A stretch of 64,000 nucleotides of DNA from Hydrangea macrophylla (Eukaryota > Streptophyta > Magnoliopsida > Cornales > Hydrangeaceae). Both the position numbers and the translations under genes were made by a program. Location of the stretch: positions 110,699,580 through 110,763,579 of the forward strand of contig CM066983.1 in NCBI GenBank assembly GCA_033977485.1, written 5' to 3'. Below the pieces are notes generated by a model. That model was not told the origin of the DNA. It ran no database searches and saw only the letters and a program-made list of their open reading frames with translations. The first letter of the stretch is position 1, and each line of letters opens with the position of its first letter. This document shows positions 50,137 to 61,741 of this stretch, piece by piece.

Positions 50137-51086
50137 TGTCACGACCCATCCCACTACGCGTGGAAATAGGACACGTGGCACGCCACCAAGGCTCATCCAA
50201 ACAATCATACAAATATACGCAGCGGAAAAAAAAACTTTAAAACAACCCTCGGTATTTAAAACTTAGGAAACATTACCCTCTGAGTTTGTGAAATCCATTG
50301 AAATCAGAGTTATAAAAAGTTTTGTTTAATCAAAAGTGTTCACAAGAATCCATTTCAAAATACAGAGGTTCAGTCGACTGCCCAGTCGACTGTACTAGGG
50401 TCCAGTCGACTGTGCCTGGCAGAAACTAAAACCCTAAATCCTCAACAGAGGTTCAGTCGACTGCCCAGTCGACTGGGTTAAGCAGAACCCAAAATGTAAC
50501 TTAATCAAAGGGGTCCAGTCGACTGCTCAGAGAACTCAGTCGACTGCTTTTCTACTACTAGAAGCAGTAGCCAAAATCAACAGTGGTTCAGTCGACTGAT
50601 GAAGAGGACCAATCGACTGCTTTTCTATCATTCACTTACAGTATCCCAACCACACGAGATCCAGTCGACTGACCCTGGGTCCAGTCGACTGCTCCCCTGC
50701 TGGCAGCCCAGTGATGAAATATCCTAACACATGCTTCCCAATACCAGCAACAATCCCAACCATAACTGATTTCAACATATTAAAACACAATTACAGACGT
50801 TCAAATACAGAATTACCATATTACAAAGCTAATTCAAGGATCTATTACAACGTATTTATAAAATACAAATCCTTACACAAGATTAGGATTTAAAACAAAA
50901 ACATATACAAGGTGATTCCCCGGCGTTCATCGGCCTCACTCCACACACTTCTTCTTGTCTTTCATTTTACCTGCAATGGAGTACATCTCCACTGCTCAGC
51001 TATATGCTGAGCGTACAAGTCTAACATATGCAATATATGATGAAACATGCTTTAATCTCATAAATCATACAATAGTCTCTAGGAAG
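50137..51086 (-). repeat. 5' LTR of Tekay-like element 2, inner part
   Basis: 950 bp equivalent to 41707-42656 of the other LTR. It stops at the CACTA insertion. The LTR resumes at 58927 after the AAG target duplication. Confidence 0.93.
50371..50691. repeat. Array of the palindrome CAGTCGACTG (5' LTR copy)
   Basis: This is the second LTR's copy of the array at 41942-42262, with the same order and spacing and a few flanking substitutions. Confidence 0.9.
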
Positions 51087-51824
51087 CACTACACCAGAAT
51101 GGCCGATTTGTCACGATTTTGAACAGTGACAAAGGCCATTTGTCACGGTTATTATCCGTGACATTTTCGGGTGTGACAAAATACATTGTCACTGTCCATT
51201 ACCGTGACAAATGGCCTTTGTCACGGTTCATTTCTCACCCTTTAAAAGTGACATTTCACTTCCAATTGTCACGGTTTTGTCACTGTTTGGAATAGTGACA
51301 ATATATTTATTTGGCACGGTTCTAGATCGTGACAACTTATGGTATTAGTCACATTCTTTTGGCACTGTTATAGACCGTGACAATATATGATATTAGTCAC
51401 ATTCTTCGTCACAGTTTGGACAGTGACAATTATTAAGAGAAGTTACTAGTATGTAAAAATAAGTCACGGTTTTCTCTAATTGTCACGGTTTATAACAGTG
51501 ACAAACCGTAATTTTTTTTATAAAAAAAATCTTATTTTTACAAGAATCCACCCTATTATTTTTTATACCTGGAGAAATATATATTAACACAAATAATAAA
51601 AATAAAAAACTAAAGGGTAAAATCAATTTATGGTATTCCAATTAATCCAATATACAAACATTTAATTGAAGGTAGACAACAGATTTCCATTCATACTTCT
51701 CTATCTGATCCAAAAATTCCTCCCACTCCTAACATACCCAACTCATAGCTCATCTAGTCTGTAGTTGAAAAAAAAATGCTCAAGTGAAACGACATTGGCA
51801 CTTAGCCTACAAATGTAAGACGTT

Positions 51825-51885
51825 GTATCTCTTGTCCTGTAAGACCGTCTTGATAGCAACAGTTTCCGTTTTCTATGCACTTAGC
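51825..51885 (-). pseudogene. Captured SHAGGY/GSK3-like kinase exon fragment in the CACTA element
   Basis: On the minus strand an intact acceptor (TTTGCAG) precedes AKCIENG and, after a 2-bp frame change, ETVAIKTVLQDKRY. Plant SHAGGY-like (GSK3/BIN2-type) kinases have AKCxETGETVAIKKVLQDxRY at the ATP-binding Lys, where an exon begins with AKC. Homology stops at 51825. The words GCTAAGTGC recur after another AG at about 51805-51815, suggesting a small duplication. It is too short and too broken to function. Confidence 0.65.
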
Positions 51886-54865
51886 CTGCAAAGATTAAGA
51901 AAATGAGTTGGTTAGTGCTTATTTGTGCCAACTAAAGGTTAAAAATTAAAACATCAGTGAATAATGTCGATAGTTGAAAATACAAGCTAAAAGTAGGCTC
52001 AAGAATGCTTCAATCATTTTCCACAAGTTTTGCATACTAAAGTACAAAATCCAAAATGCTCATAAGACTGCTAAGTGACTTCCCAACATGGTTAAGAGTA
52101 ACTACAAGGCTCTATTATAAACCTTTAATAAAGCTTTAGTAGCTTTAATTGACAGACACTAAAAATAGTTTATGTTATGGTTACCTACACTAGTGGAGAT
52201 GACAAGTCAAGAAATGGATACGGCCACCTACTACAAATAGTAGTAGTTACAAAACATCGCAACTTATTTATTTTTTATGGACTACTAGGCACAACACGTG
52301 CACTGTATGTTCTGACTATAAAAATTGAGATGGAAGAGGAAGGACCATAAATAATACGTGTCGTACTCTAAAAAGAAAAATACATACTTGTTCAAAAAAT
52401 TGAAGCAGCAAAGAGAACTGCTATTTATTTAATAGCTCAAGGCAAATTTTGAAATAAAAAATCACAATTAAAAGCTTCAAACTAAAGCCATTTGCATTCA
52501 AAAATCAGAGCATCAACTTGCTCCAAATGTTCAAAATAACTCAAAACTATGTACATATAAAATGTGTGTCCATTTCCAATGGATTGTCCGAACTAAGAAC
52601 CAGCTGAAAAAATAGACTAACGAATATAATCATAGTGACTTATGCATGGGCAATACAAAATGTTGCTGTGAATGTGCTTCACGTGGCCATGGTGTCTTAC
52701 TTAGCCTTTCATAAAATATTGTTCACTAAAAACTCATCTCCCTTATAATGGTCCATGAGCAAGCACCTAGAGTATTAAGCCTTGAAAGAGAAGTTCAGAG
52801 TGAAACAACACTAGTTAAAATCAACTATAAAAGGGGGAAAATAAAAGTTAAAATCAGAGTCTAGAAGGTAGAACAAGGAAGTGGCACTTTAAAGGAAGGT
52901 ACATTGTTTAAGTCTTGATATAGTGGCTTGAGATAAAAAAAAAACACCGCGTAAGAAGTGTTGCAGAAATTTGTATATTTGGCTTGTTTTTGTCCTGAAC
53001 TACCTGATGAGGAAAACAATCTCTGGCTGTTTAAGACAATTTAAAAAAAATGCTTACAAACATCAATCTTATTCACAACTACCGTATCTTTGGCTTGTAT
53101 ATATTTTGCCTGCCATCTTCTTTAAACACTGCCTCAAGAATAATGCAAGAAAATTGGATGCTATGTCAGAAATAGTTACTGTACAGTTTATAAAAAATTA
53201 ACTAGAATAACAAGAGTTTTCACAAAGTCAGATTTTCATATTTTTAACAGAGTAAGTAATGAGAAACTTCACAATAATAGTTGGGTGAATAACATAGTTC
53301 CTCATTTTTTTTTTCAATTACAAAGCAAACTTAGAGAAGTAGAAGACAATTTGGACTTTTTTTTAGAATAAAGCAATACACAAAACTCGTCAGTAATAAC
53401 CATACCCATAATCTCAGGATCCAAATATATTTCTGGAATAAAAAGGGTAGACCAGAACCTTCTCCATCAATATCAAAATTTCTATATACATCTCAAAAAT
53501 TGTCCTAGTTAGCAGATTCAATGGAACTTCAAAGATAAAATTAACCGATAAATTTATGCAAAATTTGAGCAATAAATAGATAAACTAATAGAGTAAGAAT
53601 CGAACATATGAATCCCCAAATAGCCATGGGAAACATAGCAAATCAACAAAATTTAGCAGTGAAAAGATAATTAAAGAAGGCCATCCTGGTCACCAACGTT
53701 ATTTAAGAAGGAAAAAAATTAGTAAATTACCAATAAAATGCCAAACTTCCAATTCTTGTTTAACAAAATTGTCAATATTTGCATTTATAGTACATGTAGA
53801 AGTGAAATGGTTGCATTCGATTGCAGCTCGAAAGATTGATATCAAAGAACACCCAAATTCAAAATTAAAAAGGGTGAATAAAGAAGAACTATCATACCTC
53901 AGAATTAATCAATAAGAAACGAAGAGGGTTCTGTGAGTTGAAAGAATCAAAGCTTCTTCACTTAATTCGACAGCGAATCGGTGGTGGATGGCGACGACGA
54001 CGACGAAGATGAAGGCTCTATGTGTGAGCTAAGACTGTGACCGGCCAAAGGCTCTCTGTCTGCAATCATGGTTTTCATCAGTCAATGTAATGAGAGATAG
54101 AGAGAGCTAGGATTTCAAATGGCTAGTGCTAATGCCAAAGCATAAAGTGTCGCTAAAAGTCACTGTCGCTAAAACTTTTGGCATTAGCATCACTCTTTCA
54201 AATAGATGCTAATTTTCATATTTCTTCTGTAGAATCAGTAAATAAAGAAAGAAACATAAGCTTCCTGGCTACTAAAAAGTAAAATCCAAACTATATATAC
54301 AAAGTCAAGCATGAAAGAACTGGAGCAGTTCTTAACCTTTAGAATATGGAATATGACCACAACAGTGCAAAATCAACACTAATATTTATGCACATTGCAC
54401 TTCATCACCTACTGTTGTATACAGCAGCACACATACACCTATAATACAATGCATATGCATCTGTTTTAACTCGCACATTATGAGGGAGGGAGAGATTAAT
54501 AGGGAAGATGGAAACTTACAGTCAAGTGACTCGACGGTTGCCGTGGCAAGTAACATGAAACTACCAAAGGAAATGTCAATTTAAGGAAATAAAATACAAA
54601 TCAAGAATTAGTAATCAAGTAAGCATTTCCATAAAGAAGAACTACAGGAGAAAGAAAAAAGATTAAAAAAAAAAACTGGGACAAAGATTAAAATACGAAA
54701 GCCTTTTTTTTTTACCCAAAAATTCGACCTAAATTAAAGTGAGCAAATAAAAAAAAAGCTTTAAGAATGAGCGAATGAACTAAAAATCTAAAGTAGGTCA
54801 GGTCTTTCTAGTTCCCATACATTTACTTACTGATTTCCAAGTTCCCACACATTAAATTTAAAATA
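51886..54865. other. CACTA interior, left part
   Basis: AT-rich, no long ORF. On the minus strand about 53900-54060 looks like a gene 5' end: a CGTCGTCGTCGTCG-rich stretch (EPSSSSSSSPSTTD in one frame) and a leader running to a donor (TTCTGAG then GTATGATAG) near 53899. A further exon-like piece ends at a GTAAGTTT donor near 54522. They could be remains of captured host DNA. Confidence 0.35.
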
Positions 54866-55333
54866 GGGTTAATTATATTTTACCCCCTGTGGTTAGGCCC
54901 ATTTTCAATTTACCCCATGTGCTTCAAAAGTGGACACTTAACCCCCCCTGTGATTTCAGACTAAAGTGAAACTGTTAAGATTTTCCTCAAAACTGATGAA
55001 AATTCTAAAATTAGCTAAAAATATTAATACTTTACTCCCTTTCTGAGGTTAATTTTGGGGTTAACCCCCTATGTGAGGATAATGTTGCCATTTATCCCAC
55101 CAATGTGGGGCTAATTTTGGTGTTAACTATCTATGTGAGGTTAATTTTGATAGTTAAACTCTTTTATGTAAGGCTAATTTTAATACTTAGTCCCCATGTG
55201 GAACTCTATTGAGAGAAATCTTACTAGTTTCACTTTAGTCCAAAACCACAAGGGGGTTAAATGTCGACTTTTGAACTACAAAGGGTAAAGTAAAAATGAC
55301 CCTAACCACATGGGGGTAAAATGTAATTAACCC
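54866..55333. mobile_element. Mutator-like miniature element with 9-bp TSD
   Basis: 468 bp with inverted ends GGGTTAATTATATTTTACCC and GGGTTAATTACATTTTACCC. A perfect 9-bp duplication TTTAAAATA lies at 54857-54865 and 55334-55342. A 9-bp TSD is the mark of Mutator-like elements. The interior repeats TGTGAGGTTAATTTTG-like units. It is nested in the CACTA. Confidence 0.85.
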
Positions 55334-55342
55334 TTTAAAATA

Positions 55343-57638
55343 TGTTTTAGATATAGTAGTACAATAGAAACATTAGACTATCTTGACCCTGAGTAGTGTA
55401 ATTATTTTGGTGTTATTATTAGGCCTATTTCAATCCTTAATCAACTTTTTACTCAAATTTGACTAAAATTTTGAGTAAAAGCTAGATTTGGTATGGACCT
55501 CTCCAATGGTCATACCCAAATTTCTTTATAATACTATTATTTCCCCCCATTTGAGTATGAAGTTTGAGTAAAGGTATCTCCAACCCTTACTCAAATCCAT
55601 ATCAACGCAAATTTGAGTAAAAAGCTTGAATTTTTTTAATAAAGTCATCCTCAACCCTTACTCAAACCCATGCTAAAATTTGATTCAATGAATAGTGTTA
55701 TTTCATTTTGATACGAGATTTGGGTAAACTCACTTTGGTATGGGTTTGGTTCTAGGATTGAAGAGTATTTTAGGGGATTTTGAACCAAATTTAAGTTTGA
55801 TTTGAGATTGGTTCAAGGATTGGAGATGCTCATAAGTTTTAGAATTAGAGTTCAAGGACTCCACAAATTTGTGCTAAAACTAAAATAACACTACTCAGCT
55901 TAACTAAGTGAAGGACATCAAAAGATCAAAAACCCACCAGAGCTTTAAAGAGTGATTGCAAAGGATTAAAAATTTTTATTTTCTTCTTTATGTCAGGATA
56001 AAGGTTCAGAAATTGCTACATGCACTTGAACACACAAAAAAAAAACCCTCATTAGATCCGAGCAAAAAATTTATGCACAAAACCCAACTCAATGTAGCTA
56101 TTCATAGAAAACGAACACAGATCTCACAAAGTCAATACATTTATAACATAAACATTAGAATTGTGAGTTATAGATACTTATCTATACACATATAGATGTA
56201 TATCTGTATTGGGGATTGAAGAAATAAAGTAAGTACCTCAAGACCAGCGCCTTTGCTACGAAGAGACTTGATCCATTCTGCTGGGTATACAACATATACA
56301 TATTAAACTTTAGAATTTAACTTGGCCATAACTCACTCATTTCTTAACCTTTTTCAGAAATTCTTGAGCCTAAATTGTGTATTTTTCTACAAGGAATCCA
56401 AATATGCTCTTATATGCAACTAATATTGAACATAAAGTTGAAATAGTGTATGTTTTCAGTTTGTGACCACCCTATGATTTTGGCTAGTTCAACCTTCTTT
56501 TTCACCCTATGTTTTCAGTGGATCCCAGGATTAAATGAGAATTAATTAATGGTGTAAAGCATTGGGTCCCACTATATTAGCCAATGGGAGAAGAGGGTGA
56601 GCAATGGTGAACCAAAAGAGGGGTGAGCAAAAGTGCACTCTTCCTCAAAGAAACAAAAAACAAAACAAAAACAAAACCCTTCAATTACCATCTGCTAAAG
56701 TGCCAAGCCAGCCCCAACCCCAAACACCAATCACAAAACCAAACTGTAAAAACAAAAACAGAACAGACGTCATTGCAAACTTGGTTTTCAACAACTTGAA
56801 GCCCCCTCTGTTTTCTAATTTTTCATTAAGTCTATTCCATGGTATAGGCTAGTAGTAGTATTTGAGGATTACTTGGTTTATCATGGAGGTATTTGGATAT
56901 TGTGGATCAAAAAATGACTTCAATAAATCCCAACAAAAACGCAGAAATGTAGTCCAACTACAAAAACACTTAAGACATAAGTTAATTGGGCAGAGTAATA
57001 AAATGGGATTCCTACCCTAAAAGAAGGGGAAAAAACAACCAAAAAATAAAATGGGGGAAACTTTGGAATTAAATTAGCCCCATCAAGAATTAAATTAGCT
57101 TGCTGAACCATCTATTTTTTTTTGCTACATTTGGAAGAAAAAAGTTATTTTAAATGAAGTACACTTCCCTAAAAAAAAGCTAAAGTTAGGCATGAACTAC
57201 AAAAAAAAAAAAAAAAGAGCAAGAAAAAGAAAAGCAAACCAGAGTCTATCCAAAGAAAATCCACACAAATAAAGAAAATACCAGATTTTGGGTAAACCTC
57301 TATGCTTCTCAGTTCTCAGATTTTGGGAAAATACCAGATTTAGCGTACGTCATTCAAAATGGCACTGCCGCATTAGATACCATTTCTTCCCTTTGCTCGC
57401 TTCGACTATAAAACCACAATAAAGTGGATCTGAGAAAGAGAGATTGGGAAAAAGTGATTGAGAAAGAGATGTATACCTTTGATTATCATCCTCGTGCCTT
57501 TGCTATGAGCTCTTTCGACTAGCATGTGGCCTTCAAATGGCGGACGGTGAGGAGAATAGGGTTCATGATTGAGGGAGAGACAAAGAAGAAGAAGAAGAAG
57601 ATGAGGAGGATGAAGTCTCTAGGGTTGGAGATTAAGAA

Positions 57639-57641
<3 letters not shown>
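55343..57641. other. CACTA interior, middle part
   Basis: No gene is supported. About 55460-55830 is an inverted-repeat MITE-like stretch (CTCCAATGGTCATACCC, GGTTCAAGGATTGGAGATGC). Minus-strand exon-like pieces with splice-like ends occur at about 56238-56290 (AEWIKSLRSKGAGLE, donor GTACTTAC) and 57478-57545 (GHMLVERAHSKGTRMIIK, donor GTATAC). I do not recognise them. A stretch at 56536 (GAGAATTAATTAATGGTG) recurs at 58518. Confidence 0.35.

Positions 57642-57702
<61 letters not shown>
57642..57702. repeat. (GA)n microsatellite
   Basis: About 30 uninterrupted GA dinucleotides. Ser-Leu or Glu-Arg frames across it are artefacts. Confidence 0.95.
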
Positions 57703-57703
<1 letters not shown>

Positions 57704-57959
57704 ATAGGAGATAGAAGTCGGAGGAGCTCTAGGGTTCCTGAATCGTGAGAACACAGAGAGAAAGAGAGAGAGAGTAAAGAAAGAGAGAAGAAATTTGGTG
57801 GTTTAGGGGGAAAATTTGGTGTAGTGTAGGCGGGAGGAAGAAAAATTTGGGGACACACATTTAGAACTGCGATTTTTTAGTGTGTGTCAAAACTACCTTC
57901 AAGTATTTTTTTAAATACATTTTTGCCCACCCTAAAATTGCTCACTCTTTGCTCACCCT

Positions 57960-58460
57960 CGTGGTCGTCCCAAAGGGGGGCAAAATGGGCAACCGCCCCG
58001 GGCCACCAAAGTTCACAAAATTTTGAGGGTCTCTATGAAATTTTTATAATTATATTTTTACCTTGAGATTTTTTAGTCTTTCACATTTAGGCCTTCCCAA
58101 GGCCCAATTTAATGTCATTAATTACATATATATTGATATAGATATATATAAAACTCAAAAGCAAAGGCCCCTAGAATATTAAAAATTACACTTTTAGCGT
58201 AAGAATTTTTTTAGTTTTAGAAATAGGCCCCTCTAGAATTTTGAAAGACACCCTTAAGTTTTACAAATAAACTCATATCATAAGTAGACCCCAAAAAAAT
58301 CGTTAATTATGTATAAGCAAACCCTAAAAAAATGTCAATTACATATAAGTAGATCCCCCGAAAAATCGCCTCAGGGGCATTGCCCCCGATCCCCCATATA
58401 TTACTCGGGCATTGCCAATTCCTTTTAGTAGTTCGTCCCGGACCTCCAAATATTACTCGG
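57960..58460. repeat. hAT-like G/C-rich non-coding element fragment
   Basis: Blocks GGGGGGCAAAATGGGCAACC, AGGCCCCTAGAAT and CAGGGGCATTGCCCCCGATC parallel the interior of the hAT element at 16809-17217, in reverse orientation. No TSD could be fixed. Confidence 0.45.
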
Positions 58461-58926
58461 GATCGGCTCTGCTCACCCCCTCTTGTATTGGCTAATGCAA
58501 TGGCATCCAATATTAAATGAGAATTAATTTATGGTGTAAAGCACTAGGCCCCACTGCATTAGCCACTGGGAGAGGAAGGTTAGCAAATTTGGGTGAGCAA
58601 AACTACACTCATTTTTTGTCACTGTTTAGAACCGTGACAAATTGCTCAAAAATAAGTGTGACAATTCAGATAATTTAGTGATATATATTTGTTTGTCACT
58701 ATCCCAAACACTGACAAAATTTTGTCAGTGTTCTGAACACTGACAAAAGTATTTCTTTGTCATTTTTTGTCACAGTCCTAAACTATGACAAAATTTGTCA
58801 CTGTTTTGAACAGTGACAATAGTATTTGTCACGGACATCAACCGTGACAAATTATGTCACGGTTTTGTACAGTGACAAACAACGCGAAAATAAGTGTGAC
58901 AAATCGGCCATTTTGGTGTAGTGAAG

Positions 58927-60150
58927 AAAAATACGCATTCATCCGGTAGCGGCAAGTCCAAGCCTTAAACCGCGATACCAATGGCAAGTCCAAGTCTATC
59001 AACCATTGTATCCACAAGTGCCATGGCAAGTCCAAGTCTATCAACCATGCACAGTAGCCGTCGCTACTAAATTCTCAAACATCGAGAAGCTTACTCCGGC
59101 ATGAATTTGTATAAGACTCCCCTTTGACCCACATAGACAACTTAACGTGCTCGCATAAATTTATACATGCTTTTCACAATTTAGCGCGTGCATAATTAAC
59201 GGGCCTACAATTAACACATGAATTTCGCCCGGATCACAATTTCGTCGTCGAAATATAAAACATGTATTTCCCTATATTTCACAGGTTAGAACTTCATACC
59301 TCGTGCGATTTCCCCCAAACTTTGAAGGATCGACTAGGAGGCTAAATAAACGTCGGATTTCGAATTTGAGACAATTCCTACAAGTTTATACCTGTTTTTC
59401 CCAAAAGTCTAAAATTAAGATCTTACAAAAACTTGGCCAAACACGGCCTAAGTGGTATCAAAACGTAGATCTTACCTCCACGAGTTCAAATCTGAAATCT
59501 GGAGAAAATCTGACGGACGAACGGTCGTCGATCGGCGTCGCAAAGCCCGTTGGCTCCAAATCTCCCTTCTCTCTCCTCTCTCTAGATATTTGTGAGTGTT
59601 TGGATGAGATTGAAATCTCATCCCAATCTATATATAGGCAAACTTTCGGGAATTTACGTTTTCCTCCCCGCAAGTTTCTCAAAACTTCTCATTCACCCAT
59701 GAAACTTCGCACACGTCCATTTTATAACTTTACGAGTGAAAACTATAAATTTCAAAAGTTTCCGACTAAGTTTCGTTTGGGTCCAAAATAACGTCCGAAA
59801 ACTATATTCTGTGAAATCTCTACACAACCTACCTTTTTAATTAACGTATCTCTCACGTTCTCACCACAGTTCTCAAAATGATACTACCAAATCAAAATTT
59901 ACCAGAATTATACTACACAGGTATAATTACTATTCACAGGAATACCAGATAAAGTCAAATAACATTTAAATCATATAAATGTCATTTACTCATGATTATG
60001 CAATATGAACTTCCATGTTCCCGTGTTCTCACTGACACCTTACCGTTGACTCACAGCCAACCTCATCACCATCCAATTATCAAATAACATTGATAACCAC
60101 AACATTCAATATGCATGATAAAATAATGATTTTATGGAACGGGTGTGACA
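58927..60150 (-). repeat. 5' LTR of Tekay-like element 2, outer part
   Basis: 1224 bp corresponding to about 42660-43882 of the other LTR. TATA-like CTATATATAG lies at 59628-59637 (minus). The 162-codon plus-strand frame at 59303-59791 is identical to the one in the other LTR and is not a gene. Confidence 0.93.
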
Positions 60151-61720
60151 AAATGGAGGGTGTTCATAACCCATTTATGTACCTCTGTGATTTTTGTTTT
60201 GATGAAATTCCATGTCTAAGATGGTTTGGTCTTGTGATTTCAAAACAAGCAATTCTCTGTCCAAAATTCCAGAACAGTAAGCCCGTTTTAAAATTAATAA
60301 ATCAGAACCTTAATTGATCTTTCTTGACCCAAAATAAATTTTTCTAAGTATTTCAATGTGTTATAAAGATACCCTAAAAATATCTAAGTGTTTCGCATTT
60401 TTTTGCTAATTTTAGAAAATCGTACAAGATCTCTGGACAGAGAGTTGCAGATTCCTGAGTGATGTCTAGTGCTTTCCACATTCCCAGAGATCTAACCGTT
60501 CAAACCTTGATTTTATTTTTGGGTTAGAAACTAGACTCACAAAGGCATATCATATCCAAAAATTATTAAGATCCAATCGTTGGAAGTATGGTTTCTCTAC
60601 CTTTTAAAATCTGGTATGCTCTCTGTAATTTAGGAAAAACAGTCACTGTTTTTTGTCTAGTCTCATTGATTTTAACTTAAATGGTTTCCTAATGTCTTGA
60701 GACCCAAATCATGTTTTGAATAATGATAATTTAGCTTAAATACAGAGGCTAAGTGATCCAAATTAGTGAATAAATTTATATCTCATTCTTGCTCATAATC
60801 ATTCATTCATTCATGTATTTTGATGCTTATGATTAGTGCTAATTCTTGGATAAAATTGGACTTAGTTGAACCTAATTGAACATAACCATGGATTCTTTAT
60901 GATCACGTCGGGATTATAGCACCCCTATATGGACATTACATTGGCTCCTAGTTGAGGCTTATATATCTATAAAGGTGCTATGACTCCAACTAATCAAAAG
61001 GAATTCATAGTTTTGTCAATACTTTCCATGCTTGATAGATCTAAGCTAGAGATTTAGGATTGATTATTTGATGTCATATTATTGTGTGAAGCATGTGGAC
61101 TAACCCTTGTTTTGTAGCGCTTTGGAGGTATGACTTCTCACCTCTTCTCTAGTTTATTTTATTTGTTGATTTTATTGATTTTCGACTCCACGCATGACAC
61201 CTTAGCTTAGGTCTTGCCTTATGTGTATATGTGGTTAGAGACATTTTTCCTAAGATTTCTATTCTTTGTATGCATTGCACGTTTCCCATTTCGCGGCTGG
61301 ATCCCGGGTAAGTTCTCTAGTTCTCTACTTGCACATCATTTTGCTTACTACTTGAATTATGTGGCTTATGAATGATATTTTATCGTTAGCAATTTTGCAC
61401 CCTTTTGACATGCTTGTGATATGTATACTTATATCTATGTATTAGTTGAGGGCATGCTTAGATTATTAATTCGATTTTTTAGGATGATGAGTAGAGGCCT
61501 ATCACGAGATAGGATGAAAGGGGGTGTTTTAGTCCGCCGGGCTCCTTCCCCTTTCATTCCATAATCTCCGGACCCAGATTATCTTTGGTTTCGCAAAAGA
61601 TCAGTTTGCCTTTTAAAAATGGTTTCTTAATTTTCCTAAAAATTAAGTGGCGACTCTTTGAAATTTAAAAAAAATGTTTTAAAATTAAAACAAAAGTGGG
61701 CCCAAATGCCGGTATCCACA
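60151..61720 (+). mobile_element. Tat/Ogre-like 5' LTR B, right part
   Basis: LTR sequence resumes after the chromovirus (AAATG duplication) and ends GGTATCCACA directly before the PBS. It shares with LTR A a block near its end (GGGGGTGTTTTAGTC, GGCTCCTTCC, AAGTGGCGACTCT). No coding frame was found. Confidence 0.7.
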
Positions 61721-61723
61721 ATC

Positions 61724-61741
61724 TGGCGACTCTACTGGGGA
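61724..61741 (+). other. Primer-binding site of the Tat/Ogre-like element
   Basis: TGGCGACTCTACTGGGGA lies three bases after the LTR end. This is the primer-site type seen in Ogre/Tat elements, reported as complementary to a tRNA-Arg, and differs from the initiator-Met sites of the two chromoviruses. Confidence 0.8.

Larger units (their letters stand above)
51087..58923. mobile_element. Non-autonomous CACTA (En/Spm) transposon inside an LTR
   Basis: The 7837-bp element has terminal inverted repeats CACTACACCAGAATGGCCG and CACTACACCAAAATGGCCG; the first 28 bp match except for one base. The 3-bp TSD AAG lies at 51084-51086 and 58924-58926. The empty site is present in the other LTR at about 42654. 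Subterminal regions (51110-51510 and 58610-58910) are packed with TGTCACGGTT and AACAGTGACAA in both senses, as expected for CACTA transposase binding. No transposase domain or long ORF was found. Inside lie a Mutator-like miniature element, a hAT-related G-rich segment, a GA repeat and a kinase exon fragment. Confidence 0.93.
41707..60150 (-). mobile_element. Tekay/Del-like Ty3-gypsy chromovirus no. 2, host of two later insertions
   Basis: LTRs are 41707-43882 and 50137-60150, the latter split by a CACTA element. They start TGTCACGACCC and end GGGTGTGACA on the plus strand. TSD AAATG lies at 41702-41706 and 60151-60155. Orientation is minus: PBS at 50120-50131, gag, PR-RT-RNaseH-INT-chromodomain, polypurine tract at 43883-43900. 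LTR length without the CACTA is about 2175 bp on both sides, and only about ten substitutions were seen by eye. A copia-like solo LTR lies in pol (45381-46887). Confidence 0.95.

Noticed and set aside
57526..57858. Arg/Glu-rich and Ser/Leu-rich ORFs on both strands
   Set aside because: Produced by the GA microsatellite.
51087..58923. Autonomous CACTA transposase
   Set aside because: No long ORF or recognisable TNPA/TNPD-type domain on either strand; only short frames.
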